The notes: generated by a model from the sequence alone, not told the origin. A stretch of DNA of 64,000 bases from Dyella sp. SG609 (GCF_012275375.1 NZ_JAAZQJ010000005.1:337657-401656), one strand, 5' to 3'. Shown: positions 1 through 8,795, numbered from the stretch's first letter. Program-made: numbers and translations.

Positions 1-1478
1 GGTGCGCCCTCTTCCATCACCAGATGCGGCGTGACGCGCAGCGTGGTGCCCGCGGTGACGTTGTAGAGGTCGGAGTTATAGGCGCCGGCCACCGGCACAT
101 ACACGGACTGGTTGCTCTGGATCACCGCCTCGGCGTCGTTCATGGTGATCACCTGCGGACGGGTGACCACGTGGGCGATGCCGTCGTCTTCCAGCGCATT
201 GATGTTGGCCACGAACTTGGCGGGGTTGCCCAGGATCGTGCCGATCTGGAAACCGTTGTTGAACAGCGGCGGCAGGCCACTGGTGTCGCCCAGCCCCAGC
301 GCGGCCAGCAGCAGCGCCTTGTTGTACAGGGCGTCGGCCGGCGTCTGGTTGCCGCTCATGAAGCCCACCGTGGTGCGGTGGTTGCGGTAGAACCAGTTGA
401 TGCCGAGCTGGCGCGCCTTGGTCTTGTTGACGTCGATGATGGTCGCTTCGATCTCGACCATCTGCGGCGGCACGTCGAGCTGGCGGATCAATTCGTCGTA
501 CATCGGCAGGCGGTCGGGCGTGTCGCGCACGATGATCGCGTTGCGGAAGCTGTCGGCGACGATGCGCGTGTCGCCGCTGCCGGCGATCGCTTCCACGCCG
601 TTGCGCTGCGCGGTGGGCGCCAGCTGCGCGGCGGGCGGGGTCAGGCCGTCGTCGTCCTGCGCCGGCGGCACGCTGTAGTTGCCCAGCGGCGGCGGCGGTT
701 GCTGCCCCTGGCCGGCCAGGCCCTGGCCGCGCAGGCCGCGCTGGCGCGGCGAGGCGAGCCGCTCGCTGGCGCCGCTGAACTGGCTGTAGCTGCCCGGGTC
801 GCTGACCAGGGCGCGCAGCACGCTGGCCACGCCCGGCACCGTCACCTGGCGGCTCCCCAGGTTCATGCTGGTGTCGGAGGCCCAGGCGTATTTCAGCGGA
901 TAGAACTTGAAGCGCGTGGTCTCGCGCTGGCCCAGGCCGGCAATGGTCAGCGACATCTGCTTGACCTGCTCGGCGAAGCGCTTGGTGCCGGTGATGGAGA
1001 CCAGGCCGGTGCTGGGTTCGAGCTTCCACACGTTGCCGGTGGCGGCGTCGGCCCAGTTCACGCTGCCCATGGCGGAGATGAACTGCTGCTCCAGCGGCAG
1101 CGGCACGCTGGTGTAGTCGGTGACGCGCTCGGAATCGAGGTAGACGTAGACGGCTGAACCGTCCCAATAGGCCAGCAGGCCATTGGTGTCGGCGATGCGC
1201 CGCCACACCTGCGCATAGGTGCCCTTGAAGCTGCCGTTGAGCGTGCCGTTGCGCGCGGCGACCTGCGGACTCAGCACCACTTCCAGGCCCTGGTCGTGGA
1301 AGAAGTCCGGCAGGATCTCGCGCAGCGTCTTGTCGGTCTGGATCTCGGTGCTGCTCTTCTTGAACGGTATCGCGGCCGCCTGCGCCAGCGCGGCGTACAG
1401 CATCAGGCCAAGCACCGCCATGCAGGCCAGCGCCCGCCGCGTGCCCTTGCCCATCGTCCTGCCCCTGTCATCGCCCAT
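1..1478 (-). CDS. sctC: Type III secretion outer-membrane secretin SctC (3' part outside window)
   Basis: Secretin that forms the outer-membrane ring of an injectisome. The start codon is inside the window and the C-terminal half runs off the left edge, so the secretin pore domain is mostly missing. A signal peptide is clear (MGKGTRRALACMAVLGLMLY, then cleavage near ALAQA). An N0-like domain follows (LREILPDFFHDQGLEVVLSP), then N1/N3 ring-building repeats (RIVADSFRNAIIVRDTPDR, LDVPPQMVEIEATIIDVN). The start at 1478 has AAGGA 10 bases upstream; ATG at 1454, eight codons later, is the alternative. sctV lies immediately upstream in the same orientation, so the two are probably co-transcribed. 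The SctC/HrcC/YscC assignment rests on domain order and this partner gene. Confidence 0.9.
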   Translation of the reverse strand, partial: MGDDRGRTMGKGTRRALACMAVLGLMLYAALAQAAAIPFKKSSTEIQTDKTLREILPDFFHDQGLEVVLSPQVAARNGTLNGSFKGTYAQVWRRIADTNGLLAYWDGSAVYVYLDSERVTDYTSVPLPLEQQFISAMGSVNWADAATGNVWKLEPSTGLVSITGTKRFAEQVKQMSLTIAGLGQRETTRFKFYPLKYAWASDTSMNLGSRQVTVPGVASVLRALVSDPGSYSQFSGASERLASPRQRGLRGQGLAGQGQQPPPPLGNYSVPPAQDDDGLTPPAAQLAPTAQRNGVEAIAGSGDTRIVADSFRNAIIVRDTPDRLPMYDELIRQLDVPPQMVEIEATIIDVNKTKARQLGINWFYRNHRTTVGFMSGNQTPADALYNKALLLAALGLGDTSGLPPLFNNGFQIGTILGNPAKFVANINALEDDGIAHVVTRPQVITMNDAEAVIQSNQSVYVPVAGAYNSDLYNVTAGTTLRVTPHLVMEEGA

Positions 1479-1515
1479 CTTCACGGATTCCTTGGCCTGT
1501 TCAATGTCGCGGCCG

Positions 1516-3588
1516 TCAGACGGCCAGTTGTCCCACCGGCACCAGACGCAGGTCGGGTACCAGCTCCTGATAAGAAAGCACCGGGATGTCGGCGTACTCC
1601 GCCTCGGTGAGCTTGCGCAGGTGGCGGCGCACGTCCATCGAGCTGAGCAGCACCATCGCCGTGCCGTGTTCGCCGCGCGCGTGCTCGCCGATCTGCGCCA
1701 GCAGGCGCGCGGCGAGATCCGGCTCCACCGCCAGCTGGGTGCCGGCCGGGCCGGTGTGCACCGAGCGGCGCAGGCGTTCTTCCAGCTCCGGGCGCGCCAC
1801 CAGCACGCGCAGCACGTGGTTGTCGTCGGCGTAGCGGTAGCTGAGGTGGCGGCGCAGCGCCATGCGCACGTATTCGGCCACCAGCACGATGTCCTTCTCG
1901 CGGCTGGCGGCGTCGGTGATCGCCTCGAACACGTCGCGCAGCTGGCGGATCGGCACGCGTTCCTCGACCAGGCGCTTGAGCACCTCGGCCACGCGCTGCG
2001 GCGACACCACGCGCAGCATTTCGCGCACCAGGTCCGGGTAGTCGCGGCTCAGGCCATTGGAGAGATTGGAGGTTTCCTGGATGCCGACGAACAGCGACAG
2101 ATGCCGCTCCAGCGACAGGCGGATGTGCTCGTGCAGCACCTGCGGCGCTTCCAGCGCCTTGGCCTGGCGCGCGCCGTCGCGCGGCAGCCAGCGGCCGGGG
2201 AAACCGTTCACGCCTTCCGCCGGGGCCAGCGCGCCGTTGTCCGCTGCCGCCGCCGGCGGCAGCGCGGCACGGCCGGGGAGGAACAGCTGGCCCGGACGCA
2301 GCGCACCGTGGGCGATGCGTACGCCGTAGGCATACAGCGCGTAGCCCTGCTCCGGCAGATTCAGGCCGGCACGCAGCGCGGGTTTCGGCAGCGGCACGCC
2401 GTAGTCTTCGCGCAGGCCGCCGACCACCTGGCGCAGCACGCTGCGCACCTGGTTGCTGCCCAGCGCCTGCAGCGCCGACATGTGCACTTCCAGCAACAGC
2501 GGCGCCGAGGGCAGCAGCACGTCGCTGTCGGCCACGTCCGGCGGCAGCAGCTCGGCCTGGCTCTCCGGCACCTTGAACAGGCGGCGCAGGAAGCCCACGC
2601 GCTCGCGCATGCGCCAGGAAGCGATGCCGACCAGGATCAGGCCCAGCGGCAGGAACACCAGCACCGGGAAGCCCGGCACCAGCATCATGCCCAGCGCGAT
2701 GCAGCCGATGATCATGGTCACCCGCGGCTCGCCGGAGATCTGCCGCGCGATGATCGCGCCGAGGTTGCGGTCCTCCTCGTCGCCCGCGGTGCGGGTGACG
2801 ATCAGGCCGGCGGAGATGGAAGCCAGCAGGGCCGGGATCTGCGCGACCAGGCCGTCGCCGATGGTCAGCACGCTGTACGTGTGCACGGCCTCGCCCAGGC
2901 CCATGCCGTGCATCATCACGCCCACGCCCAGGCCGCCCAGCAGGTTGATCACGATGATCACGATGCCGGCGATGGCGTCGCCCTTGACGAACTTCATGGC
3001 GCCATCGAGCGAACCGTGCAGCTGGCTTTCGATTTCGAGCAGACGCCGGCGGCGGCGCGCCTCGTCTTTCTCGAGCAGGCCCGAGCGCAGGTCCGAGTCG
3101 ATCGACAGCTGCTTGCCGGGCATGGCGTCCAGCGAGAAGCGGGCCGCCACTTCGGCCACGCGCTCGGCGCCCTTGGCCACCACGATGAACTGCACCACCG
3201 TGATGATGAGGAACACCACCAGGCCCACGATCAGGTTGCCGCCGACCACCATGTTGCCGAAGGTGTCGATGATGTGGCCGCCGTCGGCATTGAGCAGGAT
3301 CGAGCGCGTGATGGCGATCGACAGCGCCAGGCGGAACAGCGTGGTGAGCAGCAGCACGCTGGGGAAGCTGGAGAACGCGACGGGCGCCGGGATATAGATG
3401 GCGATCAGCAGCAGGCCGACGCCGATGAGCATGTTGAGCGCCACCAGGGCGTCGATGGCCATCATCGGCAGCGGCAGGATCATCAAACCGATGATCGCCA
3501 CCACACCCGCGACCAGCACCAGGTCGCTGTAGCTGCGCGAGCCGCCGGCGCCGGGCGCCAGCCGCGAGAGGATCGCTTCAAGCGCCAT
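1516..3588 (-). CDS. sctV: Type III secretion export gate protein SctV
   Basis: Inner-membrane export gate subunit of the FlhA/InvA/HrcV/YscV family. It forms the nonameric cytosolic ring that receives chaperone-substrate complexes. The product is 690 residues, the usual family length. The first ~320 residues hold about eight membrane segments and family blocks such as FPSVLLLTTLFRLALSIA and GDGLVAQIPALLASISAGLI; the cytosolic domain fills the rest. ATG at 3588 (MALEAILSRL) is preferred because it gives normal length; an in-frame start at 3723 would add an unlikely Cys/Ser-rich tail. The sequence is of injectisome type, consistent with the neighbouring secretin, which flagella lack. The leader contains a perfect 20-bp palindrome at 3832-3851. 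Confidence 0.95.
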   Translation of the reverse strand: MALEAILSRLAPGAGGSRSYSDLVLVAGVVAIIGLMILPLPMMAIDALVALNMLIGVGLLLIAIYIPAPVAFSSFPSVLLLTTLFRLALSIAITRSILLNADGGHIIDTFGNMVVGGNLIVGLVVFLIITVVQFIVVAKGAERVAEVAARFSLDAMPGKQLSIDSDLRSGLLEKDEARRRRRLLEIESQLHGSLDGAMKFVKGDAIAGIVIIVINLLGGLGVGVMMHGMGLGEAVHTYSVLTIGDGLVAQIPALLASISAGLIVTRTAGDEEDRNLGAIIARQISGEPRVTMIIGCIALGMMLVPGFPVLVFLPLGLILVGIASWRMRERVGFLRRLFKVPESQAELLPPDVADSDVLLPSAPLLLEVHMSALQALGSNQVRSVLRQVVGGLREDYGVPLPKPALRAGLNLPEQGYALYAYGVRIAHGALRPGQLFLPGRAALPPAAAADNGALAPAEGVNGFPGRWLPRDGARQAKALEAPQVLHEHIRLSLERHLSLFVGIQETSNLSNGLSRDYPDLVREMLRVVSPQRVAEVLKRLVEERVPIRQLRDVFEAITDAASREKDIVLVAEYVRMALRRHLSYRYADDNHVLRVLVARPELEERLRRSVHTGPAGTQLAVEPDLAARLLAQIGEHARGEHGTAMVLLSSMDVRRHLRKLTEAEYADIPVLSYQELVPDLRLVPVGQLAV

Positions 3589-3943
3589 GGCGCACCGCTG
3601 CGGCGCGGCCGGCGACGACCCGCTGTGCTGGCAACCTGATTGGCCTCGCCACGCTGACCACGCACACGACTCCGGCAAGCGGACACACTCGTCCATTGAG
3701 CGAATGGAAACGCCCTCTCCCACTGCCGTTGCCGATGCCGCCGCGCTCTTGCGGCGCGATCCACTTCAGCCTTACGCCCCCTGTCGGCGCTCGGTGAAGT
3801 GGCAACCTACACAGCGCCCCTGAAAATCGGTACCTAGGGAAAACCCTAGGTTTTATGATTCACCTTCGTGAAAATGAAATTCACACGGGGCATATAATCG
3901 AAAGTATTTTCCGATTCACGCTTTCAGCGTGATATTGATCACG
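3589..3943. other. 355-bp regulatory intergenic region upstream of sctV
   Basis: No credible gene. The stretch is AT-richer than its neighbours and dense in inverted repeats: the T3SS-type operator at 3832-3851, GTGAA-N7-TTCAC at 3868-3884, and a CRP/Clp-like palindrome at 3926-3945 that is repeated in half-form at 3917-3931 (CACGCT TTC AGCGTG). A TATAAT on the plus strand (3893-3898) has no -35 partner I can defend. The region most likely carries the sctV promoter. Confidence 0.6.
3832..3851. promoter_or_regulatory. Perfect 20-bp palindrome, proposed T3SS operator site 1
   Basis: ACCTAGGG-AAAA-CCCTAGGT, arms of 8 with a 4-bp centre. It lies 244 bp upstream of the sctV start. Related sites stand upstream of sctU, of the GNAT gene and of the secreted-protein gene in the same cluster, which argues for a regulator site. 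Read on the plus strand it is followed by TTTT and could be mistaken for a terminator, but no plus-strand gene precedes it. Confidence 0.6.
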
Positions 3944-3945
3944 CT
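3926..3945. promoter_or_regulatory. CRP/Clp-like binding site
   Basis: AGCGTGAT-ATTG-ATCACGCT is a perfect 8-4-8 inverted repeat. Its core GTGA-N6-TCAC matches the CRP family consensus TGTGA-N6-TCACA at all eight inner positions. Xanthomonads use the CRP homologue Clp to control secretion and virulence genes. The site overlaps the stop codon of the FliO-like gene and lies upstream of sctV. Regulatory use is inferred. Confidence 0.45.
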
Positions 3946-4276
3946 ATTTCGCATTGTCATCACGCCGTAATTCGGCGATCAGTTCCACGCGCTGCGCCGT
4001 GACGCCAAGCACCAGGCGGCGCTCCGCCGCATCCACCACCACCACGCGCTCGCGGGCGCCTACGGCAACGGCCTGAACCACTTTCAACGGACCGCCGGGA
4101 CCACGTAACGCCTGGCCCTTGCGCAGCCACCACAGCCATGCAAGCAAGGCCGCGCATACTGCAATCAGCGGTAATAAAAGGCCTAGCCAGAGGCTGCCGC
4201 CTTCGGGTGAATCGGTTGCAAATGCGACGGATGGCCAAGTTAATCCGGCCATGACGTTGCGAAGTAATCTCTTCAT
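3944..4276 (-). CDS. FliO-like small membrane protein in the T3SS cluster
   Basis: A 110-residue protein. It has an N-terminal signal-like stretch (MKRLLRNVMAGL...VAFA), one strong membrane segment at about residues 28-50 (LWLGLLLPLIAVCAALLAWL), then a short basic and beta-rich cytosolic tail with GPLKVVQAVAVGARERVVVV and LVLGVTAQRVELIAEL. That tail pattern is the hallmark of FliO, the flagellar protein that helps assemble the FliP (SctR) export gate. Injectisomes usually lack FliO. Start chosen at 4276, with GGGA upstream, over an in-frame start at 4333. It is divergent from the kinase gene and upstream of sctV. Family assignment is by eye. Confidence 0.6.
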   Translation of the reverse strand: MKRLLRNVMAGLTWPSVAFATDSPEGGSLWLGLLLPLIAVCAALLAWLWWLRKGQALRGPGGPLKVVQAVAVGARERVVVVDAAERRLVLGVTAQRVELIAELRRDDNAK

Positions 4277-4378
4277 GGCATTATTCCCATTCCAAAAAAA
4301 ACCAACCGACCTGGCCACTGTGTCGTTCGTCATGGGGGACGAAAGCGCGGCACACCTGATCGATCAAGGATCGTCACG

Positions 4379-5473
4379 ATGCCTGTGACCCGGATTCACC
4401 GCAAGCCGACGCCCGCACGGAACGCGACCGCCGACGCAGCGCAGGGATATGCATGGATCGACGCGGTGCCGTGGCCGTGCATCGTGTTCGACCGCCACGA
4501 CGGCAACGCACTGGCCTGCAACGCGGCTTTCCGCGACGAGTTCCCCCAGTTCGAGCGCGCACCGGCGCGCGCACACTTCGACGCAGCGTTCGAAAGCACC
4601 AGCGGCCAGGGCGGCAAGCCGATCTACTACGCCGCGCAGACGCGACGCTGGTATCGCATCGACAACGGCCAGCCGACCGTCGCCGCGCCGGCCGAGGCGC
4701 TGTTCATCACCAATATCAGCGAGTGCATCGACCTGCTGCGCCGCCACCAGGCGCAGCACGAACAGCTGTTGTCCACCTCGCGCATGATGAGCGTGGGCGA
4801 GATGGCGACCACGCTGGCGCATGAACTCAACCAGCCGCTGGCCGCGGCGGTGAACTACTTGAACGGCTGCGAACAGCTGGCGGGCGAGACGCAGGGGTCG
4901 GGCCATCTGCTGCAGGGCATCCGCCTGGCCAAGCGCCAGGCCGAACGCGCCGCGCAGATCATCGGCAGCATCCGCGAGTTCGTGCGCAGCCGCGAACCGC
5001 ACCGGCAGAACCTGGATGCGCATGCGCTGGTGCACGGCGTGATCGAGCTGCTGCGGCTGGAGGCTGAGCAGTTCCAGGTCGCCATCGTCGACGCGCTGCC
5101 GGCGGACCTGCCGCCGATCTTCGCCGACCGCGTGATGATCGAGCAGGTGCTGCTCAACCTGATCAAGAACGCGATCGAAGCCATGCGCGAGACACCGCCG
5201 GCGCGGCGCGGCATCCGCGTCACCGCGCGGGTGGACTACGACGGCATGGTGGAGATCCGCGTGGTCGACCAGGGCTGCGGCCTCGGCGCCGCCGACATGC
5301 AACGGCTGTTCACGCCGCTGTACACCACCAAGCCCGACGGGCTGGGGATCGGCCTGGCCATCTGCCGCTCGATCGTCGAATACCACGAGGGACGCCTGTT
5401 CGCCGAACCGAACCCGGAAGGGCGCGGCGGCTGCGCCATGGCGTTCACCGTGCCACGAGGGAACGCTGCATGA
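4379..5473 (+). CDS. Soluble sensor histidine kinase linked to the T3SS
   Basis: Two-component sensor of 364 residues with no membrane segment, so it probably senses a cytosolic signal. A PAS-like domain occupies about residues 22-115 (AWIDAVPWPCIVFDRHDGNA). HisKA carries phospho-acceptor His148 in TLAHELNQPLAAAV, and HATPase_c has Asn264 (N box, LLNLIKNAIEAM), VVDQGCGLG and GLGIGLAI (321-328). The architecture resembles FixL/TodS-type kinases. AAGGA lies 8 bases before the ATG. The stop overlaps the response-regulator start by 4 bases, so the pair is translationally coupled. It opens the plus-strand operon that continues into sctQRST, making control of this injectisome its likely job. Confidence 0.9.
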   Translation: MPVTRIHRKPTPARNATADAAQGYAWIDAVPWPCIVFDRHDGNALACNAAFRDEFPQFERAPARAHFDAAFESTSGQGGKPIYYAAQTRRWYRIDNGQPTVAAPAEALFITNISECIDLLRRHQAQHEQLLSTSRMMSVGEMATTLAHELNQPLAAAVNYLNGCEQLAGETQGSGHLLQGIRLAKRQAERAAQIIGSIREFVRSREPHRQNLDAHALVHGVIELLRLEAEQFQVAIVDALPADLPPIFADRVMIEQVLLNLIKNAIEAMRETPPARRGIRVTARVDYDGMVEIRVVDQGCGLGAADMQRLFTPLYTTKPDGLGIGLAICRSIVEYHEGRLFAEPNPEGRGGCAMAFTVPRGNAA

Positions 5474-6069
5474 CATCGGCCAACCACGGCACCCGCATCT
5501 ACCTGGTGGACGACCACCAGGAGTTCCGCGATTCCTGTGTCTGGATCCTGGAGCAGACCGGCTTCGAGGTGCAGGCGTTTTCCAGCGCGGAGGCCCTGCT
5601 GAAGGAGATCGCGCGCACGCCGCCGCCGGCGCGCAGCTGCGTGGTCAGCGATATCCGCATGCCCGGCATGAGCGGGCTGGAACTGCAGAGCGAGCTGGCC
5701 CACCGCGGCCTGGCGCTGCCGCTGATCTTCGTTACCGGCCACGGCGACGTGCCGCTGGCGGTGGATGCGATGCGCCATGGCGCGGCCAATTTCATCGAGA
5801 AGCCGTTCGACGCGCCGCTATTGATCGAGGCGATCCAGTCCGCGCTGTCGGCGCACGCGCCGCAGGCGGCTTCCGGCGCGCTGGCGAACCTGACCCGGCG
5901 CGAGCGGCAGGTACTGGACGGCATCATGAGCGGGAAACTCAATAAAGTGATCGCGGACGATCTGAAGATCAGCCCCAAGACCGTGGAACTGCACCGCGCC
6001 AACCTGATGGCCAAGCTCGGTGCGCACAACGTGGTCGAACTGACGCGCGCCGTGCTGGGCCAGGCTTGA
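5470..6069 (+). CDS. FixJ/NarL-type response regulator, probable T3SS regulator
   Basis: A 199-residue regulator. The receiver domain (about 8-125) has phospho-acceptor Asp61 in VVSDIRMPGMSG, the acidic pair VDD, and Lys in EKPF. A LuxR-type helix-turn-helix occupies about 136-195 (LTRRERQVLDGIMSGKLNKV ... SPKTVELHRANLMAKL). It is coupled to the kinase by ATGA and followed 2 bases later by sctQ. FixJ-family regulators usually bind inverted repeats as dimers, so the CTAGGG-N4-CCCTAG palindromes spread over this cluster are its natural candidate targets. That link is inference. Confidence 0.92.
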   Translation: MTSANHGTRIYLVDDHQEFRDSCVWILEQTGFEVQAFSSAEALLKEIARTPPPARSCVVSDIRMPGMSGLELQSELAHRGLALPLIFVTGHGDVPLAVDAMRHGAANFIEKPFDAPLLIEAIQSALSAHAPQAASGALANLTRRERQVLDGIMSGKLNKVIADDLKISPKTVELHRANLMAKLGAHNVVELTRAVLGQA

Positions 6070-6071
6070 GC

Positions 6072-7043
6072 ATGGTCGCCATGGAGGCCGTACCGGCCAT
6101 TCCCCCGCCCGGCGACGGCTTGCTCGCCGCGGCCCGCGCATTGCTGTCGCGCGGCAACGTATTGGCTTATGCCGACGCCATCGGCGTGCTCACCGTGCAG
6201 GCCGGACGCGGCCAGCGCCACGCCGCCGGCCTGGCCTGCGTGCGGCTCGATCATGCGCATGGCTCGTGCTGGCTGGCCCTGGAGCAGGAGCGCGGCGAAA
6301 GCCCGCTTGGCGATGCGCGCTGGCAGGACTACGACGGCGAGGCTCGCCTGCTCGCCTGGTCGCTCTCGCACGAAGCGCTGGTCGGTGCGCTGGGTGCGCT
6401 GCTCGGCCAGGACGCGCTGCCGGCGGCCTTCCTGCCGATCGGCGGCGAGCGCGACAAGCTGTGGCTCAAGCTGCTGTGGCAGGAGCACGACGGCGGCACC
6501 GTCGGCGGCTGGGTCGGCCTGGCCGAAACCGACGTGCGCGCGCTGGCGGCACGCAGCGAGTGGCGGCAGGACCCGTCTACGCCCGCGCTGATCGGCGACA
6601 TTGCATCTCTCTCACTGCGCCTGGTGGTGCCGGGGCACGCACTCGATGCCGCCGCCGCGGCCGCACTCGCGCCCGGCGACGTGCTGGTCGTCGGCCACGA
6701 GGCGGACTGCGAAGCGCGGCTGCAGCCGGACGACGAAAGCGCACGCCACGTTTTCGGCCTGCCCGAAGGCTGGGCGGTGCAGCGGCGCCAGGGCGAGTGG
6801 CAGATCGTGCAGCGCCCGCTGATGGCCGTGGGCAACGACTCCGCGCGCCCGCTGTTCCTGCTGACGCGGCTGAACATGAGCCTCGACGACCTGGGAGCCC
6901 TGCGCGCCGGCAGCGTGCTGCAGGTGGACGGTGTGCTGGTCGGCGCCACCGTCGGGATCATGCTCGGCGGACGGCGCTACGGCGAAGGCAGCGTGGTGCG
7001 GCTGGGCGAATGGCTGGGCGTACGTATTGCGCAAAGGGACTGA
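6072..7043 (+). CDS. sctQ: Type III secretion C-ring (sorting platform) protein SctQ
   Basis: Cytosolic sorting-platform protein of the FliM/FliN/HrcQ/YscQ family, 323 residues. The C-terminal SpoA (surface presentation of antigens) domain is visible at about 250-320 (MSLDDLGALRAGSVLQVDGV, then VGIMLGGRRYGEGSVVRLGE). The N-terminal two thirds are divergent, as usual for SctQ. ATG at 6072 is chosen; an in-frame TTG at 6066 and an ATG at 6081 are alternatives. sctR starts 2 bases after its stop, which fits the common sctQ-sctR order. Confidence 0.88.
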   Translation: MVAMEAVPAIPPPGDGLLAAARALLSRGNVLAYADAIGVLTVQAGRGQRHAAGLACVRLDHAHGSCWLALEQERGESPLGDARWQDYDGEARLLAWSLSHEALVGALGALLGQDALPAAFLPIGGERDKLWLKLLWQEHDGGTVGGWVGLAETDVRALAARSEWRQDPSTPALIGDIASLSLRLVVPGHALDAAAAAALAPGDVLVVGHEADCEARLQPDDESARHVFGLPEGWAVQRRQGEWQIVQRPLMAVGNDSARPLFLLTRLNMSLDDLGALRAGSVLQVDGVLVGATVGIMLGGRRYGEGSVVRLGEWLGVRIAQRD

Positions 7044-7045
7044 GC

Positions 7046-7711
7046 ATGGATTTCAATAGTTTCTCGCCGGCGCTGGTCATCACCATGGTGGTGGCGCTGG
7101 CGATGGCGCCGTTCGTCGCGGTGATGGTCACCTCGTTCACCAAGATCGTGGTGGTGCTGAGCCTGCTGCGCAACGCGCTGGGGCTGCAGCAGGTGCCGCC
7201 GAACGTGGTGATCAACGGGTTGGCCATCATCCTGTCGATCTACGTGATGAACCCGGTGCTCGGCGACAGCTACCGCGACGTGCAGACGCAGATGAGCACG
7301 CAGGCGCCCGGGCCGATGACCATGGAGAAACTCGGCCAGCTGGTGCAATCGGGCAAGGAGCCGCTGCGGCGCTTTTTGATCAAGCACAGCAACGAGAACG
7401 AGCGCGGTTTTTTTCTCGCCAGCGCCAAGCGCCTGCTGCCGGCGGACCGCCAGGCCGACCTCACCAACGAGGACTACATGGTGATCGTGCCCGCGTTCAC
7501 CGTGAGCGAGCTGACCCAGGCGTTCCAGATCGGCTTCCTGATCTTCCTGCCGTTCCTGGTGATCGACCTGGTGGTGTCCAACATCCTGCTGGCGATGGGC
7601 ATGATGATGCTGTCGCCGACCATGGTGTCGCTGCCGTTCAAGTTATTGCTGTTCGTGCTGCTCAGCGGCTGGGCCAAGCTGATCCACGGCCTGGTGATGA
7701 CCTACCAATAG
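7046..7711 (+). CDS. sctR: Type III secretion export apparatus protein SctR
   Basis: Inner-membrane export-gate component of the FliP/HrcR/YscR family, 221 residues. Five SctR subunits assemble with SctS and SctT into the helical gate. Conserved blocks are easy to see: SFTKIVVVLSLLRNALGLQQ and PPNVVINGLAIILSIYVMNP near the N-terminus, then FTVSELTQAFQIGFLIFLPF and SNILLAMGMMMLSPTMVSLP near the C-terminus. Unlike FliP it has no cleaved signal peptide. ATG at 7046 is set by the normal family length, although the reading frame is open far upstream. Confidence 0.96.
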   Translation: MDFNSFSPALVITMVVALAMAPFVAVMVTSFTKIVVVLSLLRNALGLQQVPPNVVINGLAIILSIYVMNPVLGDSYRDVQTQMSTQAPGPMTMEKLGQLVQSGKEPLRRFLIKHSNENERGFFLASAKRLLPADRQADLTNEDYMVIVPAFTVSELTQAFQIGFLIFLPFLVIDLVVSNILLAMGMMMLSPTMVSLPFKLLLFVLLSGWAKLIHGLVMTYQ

Positions 7712-7720
7712 GAGGCGGGC

Positions 7721-7987
7721 ATGTACGATCAGGAAATCCAGCTCGCCCGCGAAGCCCTGTGGCTGGTGCTGGTGCTGTCCGCGCCGCCGATCCTGGCCGC
7801 GGCCATCGCCGGCCTGCTGGTGGCGTTTCTGCAGGCGGCTACGCAGATCCAGGAACAGACCTTCCCCTACGCGGTGAAATTCGTGGTGGTCGTCGTCGCG
7901 CTGCTGGGTACGGCGGCGATGCTCGGCGGCACCCTGTTCAAGTTCGCCGACCGCTTGTTCAGCGGCTTCCCCGGCATGCTGCATTGA
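7721..7987 (+). CDS. sctS: Type III secretion export apparatus protein SctS
   Basis: Small export-gate subunit (FliQ/HrcS/YscS family) of 88 residues with two hydrophobic hairpin segments. The central conserved block reads AGLLVAFLQAATQIQEQTFP, followed by YAVKFVVVVVALLG. Length and motif are exactly those of the family. AGGAGGCGGGC lies just before the ATG, giving a strong ribosome site. It follows sctR by 9 bases and precedes sctT by 7. Confidence 0.96.
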   Translation: MYDQEIQLAREALWLVLVLSAPPILAAAIAGLLVAFLQAATQIQEQTFPYAVKFVVVVVALLGTAAMLGGTLFKFADRLFSGFPGMLH

Positions 7988-7994
7988 GCGCGCG

Positions 7995-8792
7995 ATGACG
8001 GGGGACGCGTTTTCCGTTCAATACCTGGGCGACCAGCTCACCGGCGTGGCGCTGACTTTGCCGCGCATCGTCGCGGCCTTCCTGGTGCTGCCGCTGATGA
8101 CGGCGGAGACGGTACCGTCGCTGGTGCGCAACAGCTTCTATGTGAGCCTGGCGATCCTGGCCTATCCGCTCGCTGCCGCCGCCAGCCCCGGCATGACGGT
8201 GATGACCGGCGCCAACTGGATCGGCGTACTGGGCAAGGAAGTCTTTATCGGGCTGCTGATCGGCTTCTGCTTCGGCATGGTGTTCTGGGCGCTGGGTGCG
8301 GCGGGCGCGGTGATCGACACCAAGGCCGGCTCGTCGATGTCGATGGACATGGACCCGATCGCCGGCCAGCAGAGCACGCTCACCAGCGTGTTCCTGATGC
8401 AGCTGGCGACCTGGCTGTTCATGACCAGCGGCGCGTTCACCGTATTCCTGGACCTGCTGATGTCCAGCTATGCGCTGTGGCCGGTGACGAGCATGCTGCC
8501 GCCGCTGAAGGCCGGCGGCATGGAGTTCTTTATCGGCCAGTTCAATTACCTGATGACGGCCGTGCTGGTGCTGTCGGCGCCGGCCCTGGTGGTGATGTCG
8601 CTGGTGGATATCGCGCTGGGCCTGGTCAACCGCTATGCGCAGCAGTTGAACGTGTTCGCGCTGGCGATGCCGATCAAGGCGTGGATGTCCACCTGGGTGC
8701 TGCTGCTGGCGCTGGGCGCGATGGTGGAAGTAGTGATGCGCAAGCTGTACGAGAACCGCGGACTGCTGAAGATGCTGCAGTCGATTCTTTGA
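7995..8792 (+). CDS. sctT: Type III secretion export apparatus protein SctT
   Basis: Export-gate subunit of the FliR/HrcT/YscT family, 265 residues with about six to eight membrane segments. Family signatures include RIVAAFLVLPLMTAETVPSL, LIGFCFGMVFWALGAAGAVI followed by DTKAGSSM, and ALGLVNRYAQQLNVFALAMP near the C-terminus. It is the last gene of the plus-strand sctQRST run. Its stop faces the convergent stop of sctU with only 3 bases between, so transcription from both sides meets here. Confidence 0.95.
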   Translation: MTGDAFSVQYLGDQLTGVALTLPRIVAAFLVLPLMTAETVPSLVRNSFYVSLAILAYPLAAAASPGMTVMTGANWIGVLGKEVFIGLLIGFCFGMVFWALGAAGAVIDTKAGSSMSMDMDPIAGQQSTLTSVFLMQLATWLFMTSGAFTVFLDLLMSSYALWPVTSMLPPLKAGGMEFFIGQFNYLMTAVLVLSAPALVVMSLVDIALGLVNRYAQQLNVFALAMPIKAWMSTWVLLLALGAMVEVVMRKLYENRGLLKMLQSIL

Positions 8793-8795
8793 GGG

